Positions 1-5,942 of a DNA stretch of 8,187 bases are shown one piece after another. The notes below the pieces were generated by a model. The model was not told where the DNA came from. It made no database searches and saw nothing but the letters and a program-made list of their open reading frames with translations. The translations under genes were made by a program, and so were the position numbers. The stretch is from contig JAGIAF010000157.1 in assembly GCA_017745015.1 (NCBI GenBank), positions 1-8,187 on the forward strand. Reading direction: 5' to 3'. This stretch comes from Bdellovibrio sp. (GTDB lineage Bacteria > Bdellovibrionota > Bdellovibrionia > Bdellovibrionales > Bdellovibrionaceae). The first letter of the stretch is position 1; the number at the start of each line of letters is the position of its first letter.

Positions 1-1709
1 CGTACAGCTTACATCCAAAGAGTGCTGACGAAGTTGTTACGATTAAATCTATCTATGAAAACCCTGAATTCGGTGAGGCTGACGGCATCATCGTTGTTCT
101 TGATGGCACGCAGTTGTCTCGTCACTTGCAGCTGGCTTTGCAAGTGAAGGAAACGGGTTTCCCAATGATCGTGGTGATCACGATGGCTGATCTTTTGCGC
201 CGTGAAGGCATTGAGATCGACATGGAGTACTTGCGCAAAACACTGGGGTGCCCGGTATTGCAATTCGACGGCTTGCTGGCTGGTGGTCTTCTTGAGATCG
301 TCGCGGAAGCTCAAAAAATTCCTAAAGACGTCTTCCCACAAAGACCTAAAGTTTGGGACTTCGAAACGCTTGATCAGAAAATGAAAGAGTGTGATCGCAT
401 AGCGAAGGAAGCTCTTTCTCATAAAACAGATCATGCCGAAGATCGTTTGAATCGCATCGTTGAAAATACCGCTCGCATTGATCGCGTGTTGTTGCACCCG
501 TATTTGGGGCTTGTGATGTTCTTAGTAATCATGGGAGCATTGTTCTCTTCGATCTTCTGGTTGGCTGCTCCATTCATGGATTATATCGATCAAGCGTTCA
601 GCGCGATGAATGGTGTCGTAGCAGGCATGGGGCCCGGCACATTGTGGGCGGACTTCTTGGCGAACGGTATTGTTTCGAGCTTTGGTGCCTTCATTGTGTT
701 CGTGCCGCAAATCTTTATCTTGTTCTTTGGTATCGGTCTTCTTGAAGGTTCTGGATATTTGGCTCGCGCCGCAACTTTGATTGACCGTCCATTCTCTGCC
801 TTGGGTATGAGTGGTCGTTCTTTCGTTCCTATCTTGTCGGGCTTTGCCTGTGCTGTTCCTGCGATCATCGCGACTCGTAATATCGCTTCTTCTCGTGACC
901 GTTGGATCACGTCGTTCATCATTCCATTGATGACGTGTTCTGCGCGTTTGCCAGTTTATGCGATCTTGATTGCATTCCTTTTCCACGGACAATCGCCATT
1001 CCTTGCGGGCTTTGTTCTTGCGGCTTTGTATTTGGGCTCTATGGTTGTGGGTGGTATCGCCGCCGGTATCGTGAATAAGTTTCTTCCAGAGCGCGATACG
1101 TCGTTCTTTATGATGGAGCTTCCAATCTATCGTAAACCCAAAATGCGCGTCTTGCTTCGTCAAGCTTTGACTCGTACTTTGGCCTACGTCAAACGTGCCG
1201 GTCCGCCGATCTTTATTTTCTCAATTCTTATTTGGGCGGGAACAAATTTTCCGAATTATAATATTGAAAATGCCCATGACAAGTTGGAGCAATCTTACGC
1301 GGGTCAATTAGGTAAAGTGATCGAGCCAGTTGTGGCACCCATGGGAGTTGACTGGCGTGTTGGTGTAGGTTTGATTTCAGCTTTCGCGGCTCGCGAAGTG
1401 TTTGTTTCATCACTCGCAGTGACTTTCAACATCACAGATGACAACGAAGAGTCGCAACAGCAATCGTTGTTGGCACAAATGGAAACCGCAGTGAATTCCG
1501 CAGGTCAAAAGATCTTCACGGTCAGCAGTGTGATTGGCCTTATGGTCTTCTTTATGATTGCTCTGCAGTGTATGTCTACAGTGGCAGTGCAGATGCGTGA
1601 AAGCGGCTCTGTCAGTATGGCTCTTGGTCAGCTCGTCGCCTTTAACGTCTTTGCCTATGTCTTAGTGGTGGCCTTGGTGCAAGGTCTCCGCGCCCTCGGC
1701 GTCTCTTAA
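1..1709 (+). CDS. feoB: Ferrous iron transport protein B, 5'-truncated by window edge
   Basis: Inner-membrane Fe(II) importer with an N-terminal G domain and a polytopic transport domain. Codons begin at base 3, and bases 1-2 fit the last two of the Thr in the usual DLPGTYSL G3 region, so G1-G3 lie outside the window. 568 residues are visible, numbered here from Tyr at base 3. Family marks: a TYSL-like start and SADE, a GSGYLARA stretch, the gate motif GFACAVPAI (residues 280-288; the usual form is GFGCNVPAI), TCSARLPVY (about 311-319), AAREVFVSS, and a C-terminal QCMSTVAVQMRESGS block with the conserved Cys (usually PC). About eight hydrophobic helices fit FeoB. The G4 motif reads TMAD instead of NxxD, and the G5 SA position reads DG, which is unusual. 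A TTG at 114 is not the start, because homology continues upstream of it. Stop TAA is at 1707-1709. feoA is probably upstream but not visible. Confidence 0.96.
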   Translation, partial: YSLHPKSADEVVTIKSIYENPEFGEADGIIVVLDGTQLSRHLQLALQVKETGFPMIVVITMADLLRREGIEIDMEYLRKTLGCPVLQFDGLLAGGLLEIVAEAQKIPKDVFPQRPKVWDFETLDQKMKECDRIAKEALSHKTDHAEDRLNRIVENTARIDRVLLHPYLGLVMFLVIMGALFSSIFWLAAPFMDYIDQAFSAMNGVVAGMGPGTLWADFLANGIVSSFGAFIVFVPQIFILFFGIGLLEGSGYLARAATLIDRPFSALGMSGRSFVPILSGFACAVPAIIATRNIASSRDRWITSFIIPLMTCSARLPVYAILIAFLFHGQSPFLAGFVLAALYLGSMVVGGIAAGIVNKFLPERDTSFFMMELPIYRKPKMRVLLRQALTRTLAYVKRAGPPIFIFSILIWAGTNFPNYNIENAHDKLEQSYAGQLGKVIEPVVAPMGVDWRVGVGLISAFAAREVFVSSLAVTFNITDDNEESQQQSLLAQMETAVNSAGQKIFTVSSVIGLMVFFMIALQCMSTVAVQMRESGSVSMALGQLVAFNVFAYVLVVALVQGLRALGVS

Positions 1710-1717
1710 GAGGCGCC
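1698..1717. terminator. Palindrome across the feoB/glycosyltransferase convergent gap
   Basis: Ten-base arms meet at the TTAA that contains the feoB stop codon, and the right arm fills the 8-base gap up to the glycosyltransferase stop at 1718-1720. All ten pairs form in plus-strand RNA, one as a U-G wobble (1702/1713). In minus-strand RNA that pair becomes A-C. A hairpin of 8 bp with a UUAA loop is plausible. Only a weak, interrupted U-rich stretch follows on the plus strand, so it is not a canonical intrinsic terminator. Its position between convergent genes supports a transcript-end role. Confidence 0.4.
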
Positions 1718-2863
1718 TTAGCTATAAAGTTTTAAGAATTGTTTCAGAGTGTTTGGCCAATTGTGATTACTCTTGGCCCAGTCTTTGGCTTGGTGGCCGT
1801 GTTGTTGCGCCACTTCTGGATTCTGCAAATAATAACGAATGCATTGAGCCAGGGACGTCGCAGATCTTGGTTCGGCTAAGATCCCACGCTCATTGTGACC
1901 CGTTTGTTCTGGAGTTCCGCCGGCATTCGTGCCGATCACAGGTTTTTCCATCATCATCGCATCTAACACACTTAACGAATAAGTTTCGTTGTAAGAGGCC
2001 AGAGTGAAGACATCCATGGCATCCAGGTATGAAACATAATCCTTCTGAAAAGGAATATGTTTCAAGTGGTTCTTCAAACGCACCGAATTGCAGCGACCAT
2101 GAAGCCATGTGAAAAGCTCTAAGGATTTTTCTTCGTAAATCGGGGAGCCGTCTGCAGCCTTACCTTTAGCCGTTGGATCACCCAAGATCCACAATTGGAT
2201 CTTGGACAGTTCTGCATCAGAGAGATGATCTAATGACTCAGCCAGCTCACGCACGCCTTTACCGTCGTCAATACGGCAAAGGGTCCCAATAACCATTTGA
2301 TCGTTATGAACGTTGTACTTCTCGCGAATGCGCGCGCGTTCGACACGGTTGTGATTAAACAACTCGGTCTGGCGACCATAGCGAATCAAGCGCAACTTAT
2401 ATTGATCAATAGGAAAGTTCTTACGAGCATCGTTGATGATGGTTTCAGAAGAACTGCACAAAGCATCGACGCGTTTAAAAAGAGCCTTATGGATAAAGTC
2501 TCTTTTGGGAAGCGCATTCATATAAAGATTGTAGATATGCTTGATATTTGGATCAAACCAACGAGCCAGGCAGCACGCCCACATATCTAAACGCGTGTGA
2601 GAGTGAAGGTGAGTGATGCGATACTGCTTAATGCAAGCACGAATGATTTGGGCTTCCGCGAGCTTAGAAATCTTTGAGCCGGGTGTTCCAATAACAGAGA
2701 CACCTGCCGCTTCAAGTTCTTTAGCGATACGAGAGTTCCCGAAGCAAAGGACTTGCTGTTGCAAGCCTGTTGTTTGCAGTTGTTGAATCAACTCAGAGGT
2801 GTAGAGCTCGAGGCCGCCCCAAGAAAATGAATGAATTACGTGCAGGACCCGAGCTGATTTCAT
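1718..2863 (-). CDS. Glycosyltransferase family 4 (GT-B fold), probable surface polysaccharide synthesis
   Basis: Predicted cytosolic retaining sugar transferase of 381 residues, a normal GT4 length. The N-terminal Rossmann half opens with RVLHVIHSFSWGGLELYTSEL (residues 5-25), including the glycine-rich GGLE loop, then THLHSHTRLD (84-93). The C-terminal half opens with GTLCRIDDGKGVRELAES (193-210) and carries the donor-site block ASYNETYSLSVLDAM (289-303) followed by KPVIGTNAGGTPE. The acidic pair is E293 and D301, that is E-x7-D where the family normally has E-x7-E. No membrane segment or signal peptide is seen. ATG at 2861-2863 starts 5 bases after the wecE-like stop, with a weak AAGAAG upstream, so translation is probably coupled to it. 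Donor and acceptor sugars cannot be told from sequence. The aminotransferase neighbour hints that an amino sugar is involved. Confidence 0.9.
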   Translation of the reverse strand: MKSARVLHVIHSFSWGGLELYTSELIQQLQTTGLQQQVLCFGNSRIAKELEAAGVSVIGTPGSKISKLAEAQIIRACIKQYRITHLHSHTRLDMWACCLARWFDPNIKHIYNLYMNALPKRDFIHKALFKRVDALCSSSETIINDARKNFPIDQYKLRLIRYGRQTELFNHNRVERARIREKYNVHNDQMVIGTLCRIDDGKGVRELAESLDHLSDAELSKIQLWILGDPTAKGKAADGSPIYEEKSLELFTWLHGRCNSVRLKNHLKHIPFQKDYVSYLDAMDVFTLASYNETYSLSVLDAMMMEKPVIGTNAGGTPEQTGHNERGILAEPRSATSLAQCIRYYLQNPEVAQQHGHQAKDWAKSNHNWPNTLKQFLKLYS

Positions 2864-2868
2864 AGCGT

Positions 2869-4005
2869 TTACTTCTTGTTAAAAAAGGCGTGAACCTTTT
2901 CAATAACAAAATTAACTTCCGCAGGTGTAAGATCCGCATACATCGGCATACGCAACAAGCGATTCGCCAAATCGTCAGTGACTTTCATTGAACCCGCAAC
3001 GCGACCAAAACGAAGACCCGCCGGCGCCGAATGCAATGGCACATAGTGAGTCGTCGATTGGATGTCATTCTCTTTTAAAAAGGACCAAAGTTGCGCGCGT
3101 TCTTCTGGCGAATTCAAAAGCATATAATAGATATGCGCATTGCCTTGGCAATCGCCAGGAACTTGCATACGTTTTAAGCGACCCGCTTTTTCAAGATCTG
3201 CAAAACCTTGATGGTACTGATTCCAGTGCGCCAAACGGTGAGAGGTGATTTTTTCACCTTCTTCAAGTTGTGCTAACAAGAAAGCGACCGCAAGTTCTGA
3301 TTGCAAATAAGAAGAGCCCTTATCCTGCCAAGTGTATTTGTCCACTTGACCATTTAGGAACTGTTGACGGTTGGTTCCTTTGTCGCGAACGACTTCTGCG
3401 CGCTCTTTAAAGCGTTTGTCGTTAATAACCAAGGCTCCGCCTTCGCCACACACGATGTTTTTAGTTTCGTGGAAGCTGTAAGCGGCCATGTGACCCCAGG
3501 CACCTGTTGGTTTCCCTTTATAGGAAGAGAAGATCGCTTGCGCGGCATCCGCGACAACGATGAAGTTGTGCTTTTCAGACAAAGCCATGATGCGATCCAT
3601 TTCGCAGGAGATACCGGCATAGTGAACCGGCATCACAACTTTTGTTTTAGGGGTGATGGCTTTTTCCATCGCATCAACATCAATATTCAGCGTCTTAGGA
3701 TCCACATCAACGAACACGGGAGTTGCACCGTAAAGTGCGATCACGTTCGCTGTAGATGTAAAAGTAAAAGAAGGCAAAATTACTTCATCGCCCGGGCCGA
3801 TATTCGCAAGGACCATGGCCATCTCAAGAGCCGAAGTACAAGAAGGAGTCACCACCGCCATTTCGCAGTTCAGGTGACCTTTAAACCATTCGACAACTTT
3901 TTTATTGAAGGAACCTTCGCCACTCAATTTGCGATTGGCGATGGCTTGGGAAATGTATTTTTCTTCGTTGATACTATGCGGGGGCAAGTTAAATGGAATC
4001 TTCAT
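2869..4005 (-). CDS. wecE: WecE/RffA-like dTDP-4-dehydro-6-deoxyglucose aminotransferase (DegT/DnrJ/EryC1/StrS family)
   Basis: PLP-dependent sugar aminotransferase. In Enterobacteria, WecE makes dTDP-4-amino-4,6-dideoxygalactose from dTDP-4-keto-6-deoxyglucose with glutamate. The 378 residues match E. coli WecE (about 376) in length and closely in wording: IPFNLPP at the start, LTPSCT-type VTPSCTSALEMA (52-63), GDEVILPSFTFTSTAN (72-87), VMPVHYAGISCEMDRIMAL (124-142), VVADAAQ with PLP-contacting D153, SFHETKN with probable Schiff-base K182, then RDKGTNRQQF and VDKYTWQDKGSSYL. The similarity is too extensive for a generic DegT protein, though substrate identity is inferred. The start is fixed: an in-frame stop lies at 4027-4029 with no ATG, GTG or TTG between, and the N-terminus matches WecE. 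There is no spaced Shine-Dalgarno; GGGGGC directly abuts the ATG. It is followed by the glycosyltransferase, suggesting a dideoxy-amino-sugar surface glycan. Confidence 0.93.
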   Translation of the reverse strand: MKIPFNLPPHSINEEKYISQAIANRKLSGEGSFNKKVVEWFKGHLNCEMAVVTPSCTSALEMAMVLANIGPGDEVILPSFTFTSTANVIALYGATPVFVDVDPKTLNIDVDAMEKAITPKTKVVMPVHYAGISCEMDRIMALSEKHNFIVVADAAQAIFSSYKGKPTGAWGHMAAYSFHETKNIVCGEGGALVINDKRFKERAEVVRDKGTNRQQFLNGQVDKYTWQDKGSSYLQSELAVAFLLAQLEEGEKITSHRLAHWNQYHQGFADLEKAGRLKRMQVPGDCQGNAHIYYMLLNSPEERAQLWSFLKENDIQSTTHYVPLHSAPAGLRFGRVAGSMKVTDDLANRLLRMPMYADLTPAEVNFVIEKVHAFFNKK

Positions 4006-4016
4006 GCCCCCATAGT

Positions 4017-4022
4017 AGTATA
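4017..4022 (-). promoter_or_regulatory. Possible -10 box for the wecE-glycosyltransferase operon
   Basis: TATACT on the minus strand is close to the sigma-70 -10 consensus and lies in the 40-base gap between the receptor stop and the wecE ATG. No good -35 hexamer sits 16-18 bases upstream. If it is used, transcription would begin about 5 bases before the ATG, giving a nearly leaderless message, which would fit the missing Shine-Dalgarno. Confidence 0.25.
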
Positions 4023-4030
4023 AGAATTAG

Positions 4031-4062
4031 AAAAGGAGCAACGGATTAAAAGCCGTCCGTTG
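4031..4062 (-). terminator. Weak intrinsic terminator-like hairpin at the end of the chemoreceptor gene
   Basis: On the minus strand CAACGGA (4062-4056) pairs exactly with TCCGTTG (4045-4039) across a 10-base loop that holds the stop codon TAA. A pyrimidine-rich CTCCTTTT follows. Seven pairs and a broken T tract make this a modest terminator at best. It could partly insulate the receptor gene from wecE. Confidence 0.35.
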
Positions 4063-5710
4063 TGCCAACTTTGCCGCGAGGACCGTCGTCATCAAACGGG
4101 ATCATCTCAGATGCGCTTGATGCGGCGCCGCCGTGTGGTTTTTTGCCCACGGCTTTAGCAGATTGAGGTGCCGACTTAGCTGTTGATTGAGGTTTAAACT
4201 CCACAACGTTCGATTTTGGTGCCGATGCTTTTTCAAAGTGACGCTCAGCTTGTGGAGCTGAGTCTGACCCCAGGATCACAACATTTAAGTTCTCCACCAG
4301 ACGTTTCATTTGATCGGCTTGAGCAGAGATTTCCTCAGAAGAAGCGGCGATTTCTTCGGAAGAAGCGGCATTGGCTTGCGTACCTTCATCCAATTGATTC
4401 ATCGCTTTGCTGATTTGCTGAATGCCTGTTGTTTGCTCAGAGCTTGCGGCTGATATCTCATTGTTAAGATCAGAGACTTTCTTAACCGAGTTCACGATAT
4501 TATTCAGAACTTCGCCCGAACGATCGGCGATGGCAGAGCCCTGGTCGACTTTCTCGACACTTTCTTTAATAAGTCCTGTGATATCTTTTGCTGCGACAGC
4601 TGAACGTTGTGCCAGAGTGCGGACTGCATCTGCTACCACGGCAAAACCTTTACCCTGTTCACCCGCACGGGCAGCCTCGACCGCCGCATTAAGTGCCAAC
4701 AAGTTTGTTTGGAAAGCGATATCGTCGATCACGCTAATGATCTCTTCGATCTTTTTAGAAGATTTGGAGATCTCTTGCATAGAGCCGATCAATGAAGCGA
4801 TCTCTTTTTGACCTTCTTCTGCGGCATCCTTAGATGAGATAGAAAGAGCGGCCGCTTGTTTTGCGTTGTCTGAATTCATTTTAACCATAGAAGACATTTC
4901 TTCCAGGGATGCGACAGTTTCTTCTAAAGAAGCTGCTGATTCAGTTGAAGCTTCGGACAATGTTTGACCTGCTGAAGTCAACTGGGAGATAGCAGCTGCA
5001 ACTTGAGTGCCGGCGTCTTGCAATTGACCTGCGATATTTCCAACAGAGTTAGAAACGCGGTAAGCGATCCACATAAGGATTCCGAACAACGCAAAGATGC
5101 AACTCCCGGAGATCAGAATCAAGAGTTCCGTCAGAGCTTTGCGGTCTTTATTTTGTTGTTCATTTCCCGCTGATGCTTGTTGGGAATAAACTTTAAAGTT
5201 AGCTTCTGAGGCTTTTTGAACTTCAATAGCCAACACATGCCAGGCCCCATTGTTCATGGCTTTAAGGACTTCTTCATCCGCTTCTGGAGTTCCTTTTTTC
5301 AAAAGAGCGATCATTGAGTCAGTTAAAGCATAAAGCTTATCTTTATTCTGACGAACCTTTGCGTAGTTTTTCTCTTCGTCTTCATTGAACGGAGTGGATT
5401 CATAATATTTTTGTGCTTCTTTAAAATCAGACCACGCCTCTTCAGTCTTTTTGATAAAGCCTTCGCGAGCTTTAGGAAGATTGCTGGTTCCCAAAGAGGC
5501 CCAGATGAAATAACCCACGCGCGCACGTTGCATTGCTACTTGGCTGAGAGAATCCATATTTGGGATGATGTCAGTGTAGGCATCATTCAACATAGCTCCC
5601 AGTTTGTTCGTGCTGTGGATAGCAACTCCAGTAATAAGAGTGAAAGCGACAACCGGCAAAAATGCCGAGAAGAGCAATTTTCCACGCAAGCCACGAAACC
5701 ATGATTTCAT
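4046..5710 (-). CDS. Methyl-accepting chemotaxis protein with periplasmic four-helix-type sensor and no HAMP domain
   Basis: Membrane chemoreceptor of 554 residues that would control CheA through CheW. Order: short basic N-terminus, TM1 (about 11-31), a helical periplasmic region (about 32-191) resembling the 4HB_MCP ligand-binding class, TM2 (about 192-217), then directly the cytoplasmic signalling coiled coil. The hairpin tip IDDIAFQTNLLALNAAVEAA (328-347) with GEQGKGFAVVADAVRTLAQRS (350-370) is the universal receptor signature. Candidate methylation segments are ASTESAASLEETVASLEEMSS (254-274) and ASSEEIAASSEEIS (449-462). No HAMP sequence is recognisable between TM2 and the signalling region. 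The C-terminal 70 residues are Ala/Ser/Pro/Lys-rich, probably disordered, and lack a CheR-docking NWETF-type pentapeptide. ATG at 5710 is preceded by AAAGGT 6 bases away. The ligand cannot be predicted. Confidence 0.95.
   Translation of the reverse strand: MKSWFRGLRGKLLFSAFLPVVAFTLITGVAIHSTNKLGAMLNDAYTDIIPNMDSLSQVAMQRARVGYFIWASLGTSNLPKAREGFIKKTEEAWSDFKEAQKYYESTPFNEDEEKNYAKVRQNKDKLYALTDSMIALLKKGTPEADEEVLKAMNNGAWHVLAIEVQKASEANFKVYSQQASAGNEQQNKDRKALTELLILISGSCIFALFGILMWIAYRVSNSVGNIAGQLQDAGTQVAAAISQLTSAGQTLSEASTESAASLEETVASLEEMSSMVKMNSDNAKQAAALSISSKDAAEEGQKEIASLIGSMQEISKSSKKIEEIISVIDDIAFQTNLLALNAAVEAARAGEQGKGFAVVADAVRTLAQRSAVAAKDITGLIKESVEKVDQGSAIADRSGEVLNNIVNSVKKVSDLNNEISAASSEQTTGIQQISKAMNQLDEGTQANAASSEEIAASSEEISAQADQMKRLVENLNVVILGSDSAPQAERHFEKASAPKSNVVEFKPQSTAKSAPQSAKAVGKKPHGGAASSASEMIPFDDDGPRGKVGTTDGF
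4329..4370 (-). repeat. 21-bp tandem duplication within the chemoreceptor gene
   Basis: Two adjacent 21-base units (4329-4349 and 4350-4370) match at 18 of 21 positions and encode consecutive SSEEIAA-type heptads near residues 449-463. The differences are mostly synonymous, so the repeat is probably conserved as coiled-coil heptads and methylation-region sequence, not a recent slippage product. Confidence 0.7.
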
Positions 5711-5716
5711 AAGCAG

Positions 5717-5722
5717 ACCTTT
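5717..5722 (-). promoter_or_regulatory. Ribosome binding site of the chemoreceptor gene
   Basis: Minus-strand AAAGGT lies 6 bases before the ATG at 5710. This supports the chosen start, which also gives a typical receptor N-terminus (MKSWFRGLRGKLL) just before TM1. Confidence 0.6.
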
Positions 5723-5769
5723 CCCGATTAAAGCGATGTAAATTTCTAATTCAAAATTACTTCTCGTCT

Positions 5770-5775
5770 ATTATG
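5770..5775 (-). promoter_or_regulatory. Candidate -10 box of the chemoreceptor gene
   Basis: Minus-strand CATAAT, within GCCGCATAA, lies about 60 bases before the receptor ATG in an AT-rich part of the divergent intergenic region. The -35 side is poor (ATTCAT at 16-base spacing). GCCGCATAA recalls the flagellar sigma-28 -10 element, but the TAAA box expected about 15 bases upstream is not correctly spaced, so sigma-28 control is not supported. Confidence 0.25.
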
Positions 5776-5808
5776 CGGCTTTGCTTTAACGATGAATTTT
5801 GATGTCTC

Positions 5809-5837
5809 TCTTGACCTGGTCCAATCTCCAGTCAAGA
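5809..5837. repeat. Bulged inverted repeat in the divergent intergenic region
   Basis: TCTTGA pairs with TCAAGA, and after one unpaired C the inner CTGG pairs with CCAG around the 8-base loop TCCAATCT. That gives 10 pairs in all. It lies 99 bases upstream of the receptor ATG and 106 bases upstream of the protease ATG, so it could serve as an operator for either gene or as an RNA hairpin. No T run follows, which argues against a terminator. Confidence 0.5.
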
Positions 5838-5926
5838 ACTAGACTTTGGGGCAGTGTGACATAACCTCATATTAACGTTTGAGTTTGTCCGCAAGGTGTT
5901 GCTACGATTTTGTCAACGTCTAGACT
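5831..5926. repeat. Spaced direct repeat GTCAA-N3-CTAGACT, two copies 81 bases apart
   Basis: Copies at 5831-5845 and 5912-5926 share GTCAA, three variable bases, then CTAGACT (12 of 15 identical). The second copy contains the 8-base palindrome GTCTAGAC (5918-5925) and sits just before the protease ribosome binding site. The first copy overlaps the right arm of the bulged inverted repeat. This arrangement resembles a pair of regulator sites, but the protein is unknown. Confidence 0.4.
5879..5908 (+). promoter_or_regulatory. Candidate promoter of the zincin gene
   Basis: TTGAGT (5879-5884) and TACGAT (5903-5908) with an 18-base spacer resemble a sigma-70 promoter. The start point would be near 5914, giving a leader of about 30 bases that contains the strong ribosome binding site. 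Each hexamer matches the consensus at four of six bases. The second repeat copy (5912-5926) would then overlie the start point and could act by roadblock. Confidence 0.35.
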
Positions 5927-5927
5927 C

Positions 5928-5936
5928 AAGGAGGGG
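5928..5936 (+). promoter_or_regulatory. Strong ribosome binding site of the zincin gene
   Basis: AAGGAGGGG ends 6 bases before the ATG at 5943, a near-ideal Shine-Dalgarno match. It fixes the start and suggests high translation, the strongest such site in the window. Confidence 0.8.
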
Positions 5937-5942
5937 TAGTCC

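Noticed and set aside
522..1163. 213-residue open frame on the minus strand opposite feoB
   Set aside because: It is antisense to clear FeoB membrane helices, with an Arg/Thr/Asn-heavy composition typical of a shadow frame, and it has no recognisable motif.
3364..4023. 219-residue open frame on the plus strand opposite wecE
   Set aside because: It is antisense to a gene with strong homology along its length, rich in His, Arg and Phe, and without a ribosome site or domain.
4422..4811. 129-residue open frame on the plus strand opposite the chemoreceptor tip
   Set aside because: It is a shadow of the highly conserved signalling hairpin; its sequence is explained by the opposite strand.
5770..5790. 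Flagellar sigma-28 promoter for the chemoreceptor (TAAA and GCCGCATAA)
   Set aside because: The two boxes are only 5 bases apart, against about 15 expected, and the -10 element carries an extra base.
5811..5845. Sigma-70 promoter using TTGACC and TAGACT for the zincin gene
   Set aside because: The spacing is 23 bases, too long; the hexamer at 17-base spacing (AAGAAC) is a poor -10, and the site coincides with the inverted repeat.
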